Shown: piece after piece, positions 31,473 to 42,749 of the stretch | How the letters are laid out: the number at the start of each line of letters is the position of its first letter | How positions within the stretch are numbered: position 1 is the stretch's first letter | NCBI GenBank assembly: GCA_947426945.1 | Contig: CANEFX010000017.1 | Coordinates: forward strand, 1 to 56,704 | Origin: an uncultured Bacillota bacterium | Lineage (GTDB): Bacteria; Bacillota; Clostridia; Oscillospirales; Oscillospiraceae | Length of the DNA stretch: 56,704 nt | Direction: 5' to 3' | Program-made: the position numbers and the translations under genes | Notes under the pieces: model-generated | What the model was told of the DNA's origin: nothing | Databases searched by the model: none | Seen by the model: only the letters and a program-made list of their open reading frames with translations

Positions 31473-32501
31473 TTACAAAGCCAAAAACAGTTTGGACATC
31501 CAATATCCAATGGCCATACAGCCGGGGAAAGTGAGCACCCAGGCCATGGCAATTTTTCCTGCCACACCCCAATCGGGGTGCCGCCCCCCACAGTCCCCAA
31601 CACCCAGCAGTGCACAGGTACGGGTATGCGTGGTAGAGACAGGCAGGCCCAGCAAGGTGGCGCCCAGGAGACAGACAATACTGCCCAGATCGGCGGCTAG
31701 CCCCTCCTGGGGCCCCAGAGACACCATTTCCCGACCCACAGTGTCGATAATTCTCCGTCCGCCAATCAGAGTACCAAGGGCCATGAAAAGGGCACACAGC
31801 CCCATGAGCCAAAGAGGAATTATGAAGGTACCCTCATCGGTACGCCCCTGGGCTAAGGCCGTCCCCAGTAGAAAAACGCCAATAAATTTCTGTCCGTCCT
31901 GCGCTCCGTGGAGGAAGGATGCGGCTGCCGCAGCAGGTATCTGTGCCAAAAGGATTGTACGGGGAGATACCTTTACAGATTTTAACCCTCTTCGCGCCGT
32001 CTGTCCTGCCCAGAACCCAGCGGCCGCAGACAGGAACAGGCCCAGGATTACTTTGGCCCAGCAGCTCCAGCGTATACAGGAGAAAGAGCTCTCTAACGCG
32101 GCGGCTGCCCCTGAAATTCCGGCCACAAGGGCATGGCTTTCACTGGTGGGAATACCGAAAAACCAGGCTAGGCCTGCCCATAAAACAATAGCTGTCATGG
32201 CAGCGCACAAAGCGGTAAGGGCAGCCTTTGGTCCGCCATCAAAAGAGGCGATGGAGTATACCGTTTCCGCTACCGAGGCGTTTACTGATGTGACGCACAA
32301 TACCCCCAGAAAATTGAATGCCGCTGCCAGAACCACGGCAGGCCGGAAAGGAATTGCCCCCGTCACCACCGCTCCAGCAATGGCGTTTGGGGCATCGGTC
32401 CAGCCATTGACTAACAGGACAGCCAACGTTAGTAAAACTGTCCCAAAAAGCGCATGGTTTGCAGCCATTTGCTCTAAGAATTCGAAAAATGACAGGTGCA
32501 T
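31473..32501 (-). CDS. PiT family inorganic phosphate transporter
   Basis: The 342-residue membrane protein has the duplicated PiT signatures: GWTDAPNAIAGAVVTGAI near the N-terminus, TSESHALVAGISGAA, and the second set GLPVSTTHTRTCALLGVG near the C-terminus. It imports phosphate with metal ions or protons. The ATG at 32501 is favoured because GGGGGTG precedes it; the ATG at 32516 lacks a site. The PhoU-like DUF47 partner gene often found next to pit is absent. Confidence 0.92.
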   Translation of the reverse strand: MHLSFFEFLEQMAANHALFGTVLLTLAVLLVNGWTDAPNAIAGAVVTGAIPFRPAVVLAAAFNFLGVLCVTSVNASVAETVYSIASFDGGPKAALTALCAAMTAIVLWAGLAWFFGIPTSESHALVAGISGAAAALESSFSCIRWSCWAKVILGLFLSAAAGFWAGQTARRGLKSVKVSPRTILLAQIPAAAAASFLHGAQDGQKFIGVFLLGTALAQGRTDEGTFIIPLWLMGLCALFMALGTLIGGRRIIDTVGREMVSLGPQEGLAADLGSIVCLLGATLLGLPVSTTHTRTCALLGVGDCGGRHPDWGVAGKIAMAWVLTFPGCMAIGYWMSKLFLAL

Positions 32502-32630
32502 AGACAACACCCCCATGCACCAGATTATGCAGTTGGGTTTTTGGTTTATGCATGGATCTGATCGGTAACATTGAGAAAATAAAGTTAAAAGTCCATATAT
32601 ATCATAGTGATTAGTGACGGTAAAATCTTG

Positions 32631-32644
32631 TTTTGTTGACCTGA
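32631..32644 (+). repeat. Single copy of the TTTTGTTGACCTGA motif over the -35 box
   Basis: TTTTGTTGACCTGA is the same sequence as each arm of the inverted repeat at 32728-32761. Here it overlaps the -35 hexamer TTGACC of the recombinase promoter, as an operator would. Confidence 0.75.
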
Positions 32645-32664
32645 CAGGAAAACCGTGCTATACT
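32636..32664 (+). promoter_or_regulatory. Promoter of the Xer-like recombinase gene
   Basis: TTGACC (32636-32641), a 17-base spacer and TATACT (32659-32664) place transcription start near 32671, giving a leader of about 130 bases. The rest of the stretch 32502-32801 holds the leader structures described separately and the divergent upstream region of the phosphate transporter. Confidence 0.8.
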
Positions 32665-32696
32665 TTGTTCAAAACCACTGCGAACGCAGAAGGGAG

Positions 32697-32801
32697 GGAC
32701 ACCAGGTCCTCAAATTGGTGTATTACGTCAGGTCAACAAAATAAAAATTTTGTTGACCTGAATGGAGGTTAATTACTGATTTTGAGGTCTCTGGTCCATT
32801 T
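32697..32801 (+). promoter_or_regulatory. Structured mRNA leader with nested inverted repeats before the recombinase
   Basis: The inner element is a perfect 15-bp inverted repeat: TCAGGTCAACAAAAT (32728-32742), AAAA, ATTTTGTTGACCTGA (32747-32761). An outer helix can form from ACCAG (32701-32705) with CTGGT (32791-32795) and CCTCAAA (32708-32714) with TTTGAGG (32781-32787). The outer helix buries the GAGG nearest the start codon, while a second site, GGAGG (32764-32768), sits just after the inner hairpin. I recall a structured RNA motif named xerDC reported upstream of such recombinase genes in Clostridiales; membership is not tested here. Confidence 0.6.
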
Positions 32802-33803
32802 TTGAACTACCGAACCGAAGCTCCATCTATTATCCGGGATTTCTTAGTCTATCACGAGACAATCCAAGGTCACTCACGGCGAACTGTAGATGAATATTAT
32901 TTAGATCTGCGAAACTTTTTTCGCTTTCTCAAACAGAGTAAAAATCGTAGTCTTAAAGATATTCCGCTGGATGATATTTCTATTGATGATATCGATCTTT
33001 CTTTGGTTCAAGATATTACTCTAACAGACATCTATTCCTATATGAACTATCTGTCCCGGGACCGCGGTTTGAATAACACGTCTCGAGCACGTAAGGTCGC
33101 CACTATCCGGTCCTTTTACAAATATCTTACCAACAAAGCCAAGTTACTAGAAACCAATCCTGTCCAAGACCTGGATTCGCCCCGATTAAAGAAATCTCTT
33201 CCCAAATATCTGAATTTGGACGAAAGTTTAGAGCTTTTGGATAGTGTGGACGGCAGAAATGCCAGGCGAGATTACTGCATTTTGACTCTGTTTCTCAATT
33301 GTGGTCTGCGTATTTCCGAGTTAGTTGGCCTGAACAAAACAGATGTTCGGGGCGAGCAGCTACGTGTGTTGGGCAAGGGAAACAAGGAGCGGATACTTTA
33401 CCTAAACGATGCCTGCCAGCGAGCGCTGGAGGATTGGCTTATTGAACGTGATACGCTGACACTAGTGGATCAAAACGCCCTGTTTGTCACTCTCCAGAAC
33501 CGCCGGCGAATCTCCACAGCGGCAGTTCACAAACTGGTGAAGAAACATTTGGCTGCTGCCGGGCTGGATAGCTCCCAGTACTCTTCTCATAAATTGCGTC
33601 ACACCGCTGCTACCCTAATGTTACAAAACGGTGTGGATGTGCGCACCCTTCAGGAGGTACTGGGTCACGACCACCTTAACACTACTCAGATCTACACTCA
33701 TGTGGACAATGAGGACCTGCGCACTGCTGCCAAAGCTAACCCGTTGGGATGTGTCCGACAGAAAAAGAAACAAAAAAAGTTCAAAAATAAAGAAGAAAAG
33801 TGA
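32802..33803 (+). CDS. Tyrosine recombinase, XerC/XerD-like
   Basis: The 333-residue protein has an N-terminal core-binding domain (IIRDFLVYHETIQGHSRRTVDEYYLDLRNFF, about 9-120, with an acidic insert DDISIDDIDLSLVQDITLTD) and a catalytic domain with Arg near 170 (CGLRISEL), HKLR near 263-266, GHDH near 289 and nucleophile Tyr near 298 (QIYTHV). All catalytic residues are present. The only possible start codon after the upstream stop is TTG at 32802, with a poor ribosome binding site and a structured leader. Bases are more AT-rich than in neighbouring genes. It may be the chromosome-dimer or a specialised recombinase. Confidence 0.88.
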   Translation: MNYRTEAPSIIRDFLVYHETIQGHSRRTVDEYYLDLRNFFRFLKQSKNRSLKDIPLDDISIDDIDLSLVQDITLTDIYSYMNYLSRDRGLNNTSRARKVATIRSFYKYLTNKAKLLETNPVQDLDSPRLKKSLPKYLNLDESLELLDSVDGRNARRDYCILTLFLNCGLRISELVGLNKTDVRGEQLRVLGKGNKERILYLNDACQRALEDWLIERDTLTLVDQNALFVTLQNRRRISTAAVHKLVKKHLAAAGLDSSQYSSHKLRHTAATLMLQNGVDVRTLQEVLGHDHLNTTQIYTHVDNEDLRTAAKANPLGCVRQKKKQKKFKNKEEK

Positions 33804-33812
33804 GGTTTTAGT

Positions 33813-34172
33813 ATGTTTTATTTTATTGTTGTCATGCTGGCTCCGACGGCTATGCTGATTGTAGGGCTGATGTGGAAAATTTCTCCTCCTCCCTACCAGT
33901 CTAAGGGCCTGGCTTACAGCACGGAACTGACCCAAAAAGATCCGGACGCTTGGGTCATGGCCCACCGCTATTGCTCCAGGCTGTGGCTGCGCATTGGGAT
34001 TATTACCGGAGGGGCCAGCGCGATTCTAATGCTGCTTTTCAAAGAGAATTATTCCTCCTTCTGGCTATGGCTTATCGTGGGCCAAATGGCACTGTTCTGC
34101 GTGTCGGTATTTATGATTGATCTGCTGTTAAAAAATATATTTTCTGATAACAATAGTGAAAAAAAGAAATAA
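33813..34172 (+). CDS. SdpI-like small membrane protein
   Basis: The 119-residue protein has three hydrophobic segments (about 3-22, 55-78 and 85-108), and between the first two the stretch AYSTELTQKDPDAWVMAHRYCSRLWLRIG typical of the SdpI/DUF3784-like family. SdpI in Bacillus is a toxin-immunity and signalling protein; the role here is unknown. It lies 10 bases after the recombinase stop, with GTGAGG before its ATG, so the two are probably co-transcribed. Confidence 0.65.
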   Translation: MFYFIVVMLAPTAMLIVGLMWKISPPPYQSKGLAYSTELTQKDPDAWVMAHRYCSRLWLRIGIITGGASAILMLLFKENYSSFWLWLIVGQMALFCVSVFMIDLLLKNIFSDNNSEKKK

Positions 34173-34187
34173 AATGAGAAATCATAA

Positions 34188-34226
34188 AAAGGACACCGCA
34201 AGTCAATCGTACTTGTGGTGTCCTTT
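34188..34226. terminator. Terminator after the SdpI-like gene
   Basis: AAAGGACACCGCAAGT (34188-34203) pairs with ACTTGTGGTGTCCTTT (34211-34226), a 16-bp stem with one G-T wobble and a seven-base loop, followed by ACTTTT. The minus-strand DUF362 gene ends nearby at 34265 and may use it too. Confidence 0.85.
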
Positions 34227-34264
34227 ACTTTTCAGCGGATATTTAATGTTGGGTATTTTTCGCT

Positions 34265-35395
34265 TTACATTTTTATCAGTTCATACTCTCGGGAACCCAG
34301 GCCGATTTTTTCGGCGTGAGCCAAGCAACTGCGCCACTCCGACTCCGGGGTGGAATTTGTGAAGTGGTCGTGGTGATCTTGGAAACCGGCATCATTCAAG
34401 TGTCTGGCCAGCTGACTGCCCGGCATAGGTTCAGCGGCTAGGCAGGCATCCACACAGGCCTGGTCCAGAGCCAAGGGATCAGTGGACACAAACATACCAA
34501 TATTTGGAAGAATTGGCACGTCGTTTTCTCCGTGGCAATCACAATTGGGAGACACATCCACAATCAGAGAGATGTGGAATTGAGACCGGCCGTCTACCAC
34601 AGCCTTGGTATACTCAGCCATGCGGCAGTTCAGCGCCGCATGGGCGTTGTCGTTGGTAAAGTAAATAGCGTCAAAATTGCAGGCGCCCAAGCAACGACCG
34701 CAACCCACACAATGTGCCTCATCTACGTACATTTTCCGGGTCTGTTCATCAAAGATCAGCCCGTCGTTGGCACATTCCTTCTGACAGCGGCGGCAGCCGC
34801 GGCAGGCATCGGACGCAATTTTGGGCTTTCCACTGGCGTGCTGCTCCTTCTTCCCCGCCCTTGAGCCGCAGCCCATACCGATATTTTTAATCGTCCCGCC
34901 AAAGCCGGTCATCTCATGTCCCTTAAAATGGGTCAGACTGATAAATATGTCGGCATCCATGATGGCTCGGCCAATCTTGGCTTCTTTGACGTACTCGCCT
35001 CCCACTACAGGAATCGAAACATCATCTGTTCCCTTGAGACCATCGCCAATGAGAATGGGACAGCCCACTGTCAATGGGGTAAAACCGTTTTCCCAGGCAC
35101 ACTCCAGATGCTCTAAAGCATTTTTTCGGCTGCCGGGGTACATGGTATTGCAGTCGGTAAGAAAAGGCTTACCTCCCAACTCCTTAACCACATCCACCAC
35201 CGCGCGGGCATAGTTTGGCCGCAGATAACTGACATTGCCCAATTCACCGAAATGCATCTTAATGGCGACAAACTTGCCCTCCAAGTCCAGGTTTTGAATT
35301 CCGGCCTTTTTTATGAGTTTTTTCAACTTGGTAGGCAGGCCGTCTCCAAAGGCCTCCGTGTGAAAATCAGTAAAATAAACTTTCGCCTTTTCCAT
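34265..35395 (-). CDS. DUF362 domain protein with two 4Fe-4S clusters
   Basis: The 376-residue protein combines a DUF362 domain (AIKMHFGELGNVSYLRP, SLTHFKGHEMTGFGGTIKNIGMGCG) with a ferredoxin module holding two C-X2-C-X2-C-X3-C motifs at Cys198/201/204/208 and Cys229/232/235/239. It is a soluble iron-sulfur protein common in anaerobes with an unknown electron partner. AAGGAGA precedes the ATG at 35395. Confidence 0.92.
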   Translation of the reverse strand: MEKAKVYFTDFHTEAFGDGLPTKLKKLIKKAGIQNLDLEGKFVAIKMHFGELGNVSYLRPNYARAVVDVVKELGGKPFLTDCNTMYPGSRKNALEHLECAWENGFTPLTVGCPILIGDGLKGTDDVSIPVVGGEYVKEAKIGRAIMDADIFISLTHFKGHEMTGFGGTIKNIGMGCGSRAGKKEQHASGKPKIASDACRGCRRCQKECANDGLIFDEQTRKMYVDEAHCVGCGRCLGACNFDAIYFTNDNAHAALNCRMAEYTKAVVDGRSQFHISLIVDVSPNCDCHGENDVPILPNIGMFVSTDPLALDQACVDACLAAEPMPGSQLARHLNDAGFQDHHDHFTNSTPESEWRSCLAHAEKIGLGSREYELIKM

Positions 35396-35476
35396 AGTCG
35401 CGTCTCCTTCTTAAGTAAATATAGCAGCACTCTGCCACACTATATCATATGAAGTGTGCTTTAAGTCAAGAGAAAA

Positions 35477-36418
35477 TTATTCTTTTTCCCGTTTACTCTC
35501 CAAAATCCCCGGAATAATGGCACACAAAGAGCCAACCACAATAAGGATAATGCCAGCGATCATATTGACGGAAATTTCCTCACCGTGGACCATCCAGGCC
35601 AAAATCGGAGACAGGGCCGGTTTAAAGAAGTAGACAAGAGATACCACGCTGGCCGGCTGGTACTCCATTGCCAAAAAGTAGGCGCAAAAGCCAATACCCG
35701 CCACCCCTACGGAGACAAAAAGCACATAGGGAAGGTTTTGAAGTGTATAGCCTGCAAGGACAGGAATGTTGGCAAAGCTATCCAGACCAGCGCTTTGGAA
35801 CGCCCGGGCCACCGCCGGAAGGTGAGAAAACAGAATAAAGGTCAACATAATCAGACTGCCGAACAGAAAGCTGAAGCAGGTGACTACCGCTCCTCCAAAT
35901 TTGGCCACTTCCCGCTTACCCATGACTCCGTACAGAGAGAACAACAGCGTAGACAGCAGAGCCAAGGCCACGCCAGTCATGTTCAGTCTGGTATTCCAAG
36001 GACTGATAATGATCACCGTTCCTACAATTTCCAGGGTCAAGGCGGTGATATGTCTGGGTTTTATAGGCTCTTTTAACAGGAAAAAGGCCAGAAATGCTAC
36101 AAATACCGGATTACAGCTAAACATCAGCGCTGAAACTGAGGAGCCGGTGTAACTTACTGCCATTTGTAGGATGGGCATGCACAAAGCAATTCCTATCAGG
36201 CCCAGCAGAGCAAAATAGACCATACTTCCCCTGTCCAGCTGTTTTCCGCGCTTCTTCAAATTATGCAGTGCCACCGGCAACAGGAATACAAACCCAATTG
36301 TAAACCGGCACAGGGTCAACTGAACTGGATTGATCTGCCCGGCGATAAATTTCAGCACCACCTCAAAGGAGGTAAACATCACCACTGCAACGGCAATATA
36401 GCCATACCCCTTTTTCAC
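35477..36418 (-). CDS. EamA/DMT family transporter
   Basis: The 313-residue integral membrane protein has ten predicted helices arranged as two EamA repeats (about 5-140 and 150-305). The substrate is unknown; members export amino acids or other metabolites. The GTG start at 36418 follows GGGGAGAG. It ends 81 bases upstream of the DUF362 start and begins 21 bases after ligA, so it may be read from the ligA transcript. Confidence 0.88.
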   Translation of the reverse strand: MKKGYGYIAVAVVMFTSFEVVLKFIAGQINPVQLTLCRFTIGFVFLLPVALHNLKKRGKQLDRGSMVYFALLGLIGIALCMPILQMAVSYTGSSVSALMFSCNPVFVAFLAFFLLKEPIKPRHITALTLEIVGTVIIISPWNTRLNMTGVALALLSTLLFSLYGVMGKREVAKFGGAVVTCFSFLFGSLIMLTFILFSHLPAVARAFQSAGLDSFANIPVLAGYTLQNLPYVLFVSVGVAGIGFCAYFLAMEYQPASVVSLVYFFKPALSPILAWMVHGEEISVNMIAGIILIVVGSLCAIIPGILESKREKE

Positions 36419-36439
36419 GACGCCTCTCCCCTTTTTCTC

Positions 36440-39074
<2,635 letters not shown>

Positions 39075-39095
39075 AGGAAAACACCTCTCCTTTGT

Positions 39096-39800
39096 TCACT
39101 GCCCTACCTGTAAATAGGTGTCCGGCACCTGACCCACAATCACCGTCTCGGCCACACACAGCCGGGTATGGAGGACGGTCTCCACTTCCCCGCCGGGCAG
39201 CAACAACGTCATGGGCACGTTTACCTCCATCCAGATCCGGTGGAGCGTCTGATTTACTCCGGCTGAGGTAAGCTGGCTGTCAAATTCTGAGCGCACCGTC
39301 CCTACGGTCATGGCCCGGGCTTTGAGAGAAGGCCCTTTGGCCCACAGAGGCTCCAGGTCAAAGAGACTGCCCAGAGGTACTTGAATGTCGGATATATCGG
39401 CCTCTTCCAGTGCATCCAGAATGGCAGCGGTGAGCTCCGAGCGAAGCAGATTCATCCGAGCCATATCGGTGGTCAGAGCGGTGATGGTGCCCTTCTCGTC
39501 CCGCTGAATGGTGATAAAATCGGCGTAACCAATCTTTCGGGCGGCCAGGTCAGTGGTAATCGCTCCCTCCACCACAGCGGTCATGGTATTCTGCGCCTGG
39601 GCGGCGGCAACTTCCGCTACGACCGGGCGCAACTTGGCCTCCAGCAGGGCGATTATGCTCCCAGCCACCACCAAGGCTGCAACCAGAGTAATGAGAGCCG
39701 GAGGAATCCTTAGCTCAGGGCCAGGAACTGTCCAATCCGGCCATCTGGGTCTTATTAGTCTGCGCATGTTTCGGACAAGCTCCCGCCGCCACGGCTTCAT
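39096..39800 (-). CDS. yunB: Sporulation protein YunB
   Basis: The 234-residue protein has one N-terminal membrane helix (about 33-52) and an extracytoplasmic domain with the YunB family features (AQNTMTAVVEGAI, ISDIQVPLGSLFDLEPLWAKGP, WMEVNVPMTLLLPGG). YunB is a mother-cell sporulation membrane protein in Bacillus and needed for full sporulation; its activity is unknown. GGGGGTGAGG lies before the ATG at 39800. The 167-base gap upstream would hold its promoter, but I cannot point to a clear sigma-E site. Confidence 0.88.
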   Translation of the reverse strand: MKPWRRELVRNMRRLIRPRWPDWTVPGPELRIPPALITLVAALVVAGSIIALLEAKLRPVVAEVAAAQAQNTMTAVVEGAITTDLAARKIGYADFITIQRDEKGTITALTTDMARMNLLRSELTAAILDALEEADISDIQVPLGSLFDLEPLWAKGPSLKARAMTVGTVRSEFDSQLTSAGVNQTLHRIWMEVNVPMTLLLPGGEVETVLHTRLCVAETVIVGQVPDTYLQVGQ

Positions 39801-39967
39801 ATCCTCACCCCCTATAAGGGAAGGATATTCTGAAAACGGCTTGGCCTATTCCCTCTCAGAATGCGTGTTTTTATCAAGTTCCGTAATAACAATTCCAGTG
39901 CAAGTGACAATGGCAGCACATAGGTATACACAAAACTTCCAAAACGCACACACCACCATAGTCTGTT

Positions 39968-41212
39968 TTAATCAGGGTGCCCCAGCAGCTCCTGGACGGC
40001 CAGGAGGATACCCAGCCTGCCAGACTCGAAGGTAAGTCCCCCTTGGAGGTAGACAGTGTAGGGCTCTCGCATGGGGGCGTCGGCAGACAACTCAATAGAG
40101 GCCCCCTGAATAAATGCTCCGGCAGCCATGATAACCTGACAGTCATAGCCTGGCATGTCCCAAGGTATCGGGGTGACGTAGGAGTCCACCGGCGCGCCAA
40201 ATTGAATGCCTTTGCAGAATTTTTTTAAAGCCTCCGGCCCCTTCATATGGATCATCTGGATAATATCGTGCCGGACCGCAGAGGAATGAGGTTGGGTCTC
40301 ATAGCCCAGAAGTTCCATTACCTTGGCGGCAAAGACAGCGGTTTTTACCGCCTGGGCCACCGTATGGGGGGCCAGAAACAGGCCTTGGTAGAGAAGCCGG
40401 TTCTGGCCCAGGGTACACCCGCATTCTCCGCCGATGCCGGGCACGGTAAGACGCATGGCTGCCCCTTCCACCAGGTCCTTCCGTCCGGCGATATATCCCC
40501 CGGTGGGAGCCAACCCGCCGCCGGGGTTCTTGATGAGAGAGCCCACTACCAGATCGGCTCCCACATGGGTGGGCTCGATGTCTTCCACAAACTCCCCATA
40601 GCAGTTGTCCACCAGAACAGCCGCATTGGGATTGACCGTTTTGATAATGCGGCACATTACCCCAATTTCCTTTACCGATAGAGAGTCGCGCGTAGAATAG
40701 CCCCTGGAACGCTGAATGAGCACCGCTTTCACCCGGGGGTCGGCAGCAGCTCCGGCGATCCCCTCCAGGTCAGGTTTATTGTCAAGGAGCTCTACCTGTC
40801 TATACTCCACACCATAATCTTTCAAGGAGCCCGGTCCCTTATCTGCCGCGCCAACCACGCCCAGCAGGGTGTCATAGGGCGCGCCCACGGCGGAAAGCAG
40901 TACATCGCCGCTTTTCAGCGCTCCGAACAGGGCACAGGCAATGGCGTGGGTGCCGTTGACAAACTGAATGCGCACCAGGGCCGCTTCAGTTCCAAAGATC
41001 TCTGCATAAATCTCATCCAGCTTATCCCGGCCTAAATCGTCGTATCCGTAGCCCGTAGTGCCAGCAAAATAACCATCGGCCACCCGATATTTCTGAAAAG
41101 TAGCCAGCACTCGGGTGGTATTCTCCTGCGCAATGGCATCAATGTGGGCAAATTCCTCCGCCAGCTGGCTCTGCGCTTGGTCCCCCAGCGCTTTGACTTG
41201 GTCGTTTATCAT
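39968..41212 (-). CDS. Methionine gamma-lyase family PLP enzyme (COG4100 type)
   Basis: The 414-residue pyridoxal-phosphate enzyme of fold type I has its Schiff-base lysine in VVGSLIKNPGGGLAPTGGY. It resembles the family annotated as methionine gamma-lyase-like or aluminium-resistance protein (YnbB of Bacillus). Its true substrate is uncertain; C-S bond cleavage is the usual assumption. It is followed by yunB after a gap and sits 30 bases downstream of murD, so it may share the murD transcript. Confidence 0.88.
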   Translation of the reverse strand: MINDQVKALGDQAQSQLAEEFAHIDAIAQENTTRVLATFQKYRVADGYFAGTTGYGYDDLGRDKLDEIYAEIFGTEAALVRIQFVNGTHAIACALFGALKSGDVLLSAVGAPYDTLLGVVGAADKGPGSLKDYGVEYRQVELLDNKPDLEGIAGAAADPRVKAVLIQRSRGYSTRDSLSVKEIGVMCRIIKTVNPNAAVLVDNCYGEFVEDIEPTHVGADLVVGSLIKNPGGGLAPTGGYIAGRKDLVEGAAMRLTVPGIGGECGCTLGQNRLLYQGLFLAPHTVAQAVKTAVFAAKVMELLGYETQPHSSAVRHDIIQMIHMKGPEALKKFCKGIQFGAPVDSYVTPIPWDMPGYDCQVIMAAGAFIQGASIELSADAPMREPYTVYLQGGLTFESGRLGILLAVQELLGHPD

Positions 41213-41242
41213 GTCAGTTATCTTTCAATCCTTCCAGTTTAA

Positions 41243-42628
41243 TTACAGTTCGTTCACCAATTGCTTAAACACCTTACCCCGTTCCATGAAATTTTTAAAG
41301 CGGTCAAATGCGGCGCAGGCCGGAGACAGCACCACCACGTCTCCCTCCCGGGCAATATCCCGGGAGGCGGATACGGCAGTGGACAGATCTTCAGTTTCAA
41401 TAATCTGAATGCCACTTTCAGCATATCCATCCGCCTCCTCCACCGCCTTCCTGATGGCGGGGGCGGTGTCGCCGGTAAGAACCAGTACCTTGACCTTTTC
41501 CACTATGGCCATACCAAGCTGAGTGAAGGGAACTCCCTTGTCATATCCACCGGCGATAATAATCAGCTTTTGAGTAAAGGAATCCAAGCAGGCCATGGTG
41601 CGGGTGGGACTGGTGCCAATAGAGTCGTTGTAATAACGTACACCGTCCAACTCTCGCACCAGCTCGATGCGATGTTCCACTCCAGTAAACCGCTGTGCTA
41701 CTGCACGGACGCACTTATCCGGGACAATGCCGTCCACCGCGGCGATAGCGGCCATATAGTTTTCAATATTGTGAACGCCGGGAATTCGAATATCATCCAA
41801 AGGCAGGACCTCCCTGCTTCCCATGTGGTTGGTTAGCCAGATTGCGCCGTTCCGGAGATACACTCCTTCCTCCAGCTGGTGCTTGCGGCTGAACAGCATG
41901 GCCTGCCCCACCGCTGCTTTGGCCAGAGACCGGGTGATATCGTTGTCGTAGTTGAAAATGGCCCGATCCTCCGGTGTTTGATGGCAGAAAATGTTCAGCT
42001 TGGCGGAGGTATACTCCTCCATAGTATGGTGATAGTCCAGGTGATTGGGGGACAGATTGGTGAATACTGCCACATTTGGGCTGCGGTCCATGCTCATCAA
42101 CTGGAAAGACGACAGCTCTACCACAACTACATCCTCTGGGGTCATACCGTCCACATCGGGCAGCAGAGGCCTGCCGATATTGCCGCCCAAGTAAACATTC
42201 AGCCCAGCTTTCTTTAAAAACTCACTGACCAGGGTGGTCGTCGTAGTCTTGCCGTCACTGCCGGTAACGCCAATAATCTTACAGGGGCACAGCTGGAAAA
42301 ACAGCTCCATTTCAGATGTAAGGATACTCCCTTCCTCTACCGCCTTCTTCAGCTCCGGTGTGTTAGGGCTGAGACCGGGGGTACGGAAGATAATATCGGC
42401 CTTGTGTATCTTGGTAAGGTAATCGGGTCCCAGGCGCAACTTGGCACCCAGGCTCTCTAACTCGGCTGCCTGCTCCTCCACCCGTTCCCAAGGGGCCTTA
42501 TCGCAGACGGTGACCTTCAGTTCGGCCCGAAGCAGGGTACGAATCAAGGGGGTGTTGCTCACCCCCATACCGATCACGGCAATAGACTGTCCTCGCAGCG
42601 TATCCAAATATTCAGACATGGTGGACAT
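41243..42628 (-). CDS. murD: UDP-N-acetylmuramoylalanine--D-glutamate ligase
   Basis: This enzyme adds D-glutamate to UDP-MurNAc-L-Ala in peptidoglycan synthesis. The 461-residue protein shows the N-terminal IAVIGMGVSN fold, the ATP site GVTGSDGKTT (120-129), NIGRPL, ELSSFQL, LSPNHLDYH and the C-terminal YYNDSIGTSPTRTMA and LSPACAAFDRFKNFMERG. GGAAGGAGG precedes the ATG at 42628. It stands apart from the usual dcw cluster genes mraY, ftsW and murG. Confidence 0.96.
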   Translation of the reverse strand: MSTMSEYLDTLRGQSIAVIGMGVSNTPLIRTLLRAELKVTVCDKAPWERVEEQAAELESLGAKLRLGPDYLTKIHKADIIFRTPGLSPNTPELKKAVEEGSILTSEMELFFQLCPCKIIGVTGSDGKTTTTTLVSEFLKKAGLNVYLGGNIGRPLLPDVDGMTPEDVVVVELSSFQLMSMDRSPNVAVFTNLSPNHLDYHHTMEEYTSAKLNIFCHQTPEDRAIFNYDNDITRSLAKAAVGQAMLFSRKHQLEEGVYLRNGAIWLTNHMGSREVLPLDDIRIPGVHNIENYMAAIAAVDGIVPDKCVRAVAQRFTGVEHRIELVRELDGVRYYNDSIGTSPTRTMACLDSFTQKLIIIAGGYDKGVPFTQLGMAIVEKVKVLVLTGDTAPAIRKAVEEADGYAESGIQIIETEDLSTAVSASRDIAREGDVVVLSPACAAFDRFKNFMERGKVFKQLVNEL

Positions 42629-42707
42629 GAAACGTCCTCCTTCCATTGGTTTTCTAATTAATTATATTACCATATTTCTCCGAATAATTCAATCACCAAC
42701 CAAATGA

Positions 42708-42737
42708 AAAAGCCCGCACAGCAGATGCCGTACGGAC
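42708..42737 (-). terminator. Terminator after the 115-residue coiled-coil gene
   Basis: On the minus strand GTCCGTAC (42730-42737) pairs with GTGCGGGC (42712-42719), allowing wobbles, and is followed by TTTTT. It separates the coiled-coil gene from murD. Confidence 0.7.
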
Positions 42738-42749
42738 CCTCCTTTTCGC

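Noticed and set aside
31459..32568. Plus-strand open frame of 369 codons over the phosphate transporter
   Set aside because: The minus strand encodes a complete PiT protein with both family signatures; the plus frame is low in hydrophobic patterning and has no translation signal.
32728..32761. Inner inverted repeat as a simple rho-independent terminator
   Set aside because: It is AT-rich, not followed by a T tract, and a ribosome binding site follows directly; a regulatory hairpin or protein-binding site fits better.
32782..32805. Seven-codon leader peptide (TTG to TGA) overlapping the recombinase start
   Set aside because: There is no well-spaced ribosome binding site and no regulatory codon pattern; it is probably chance.
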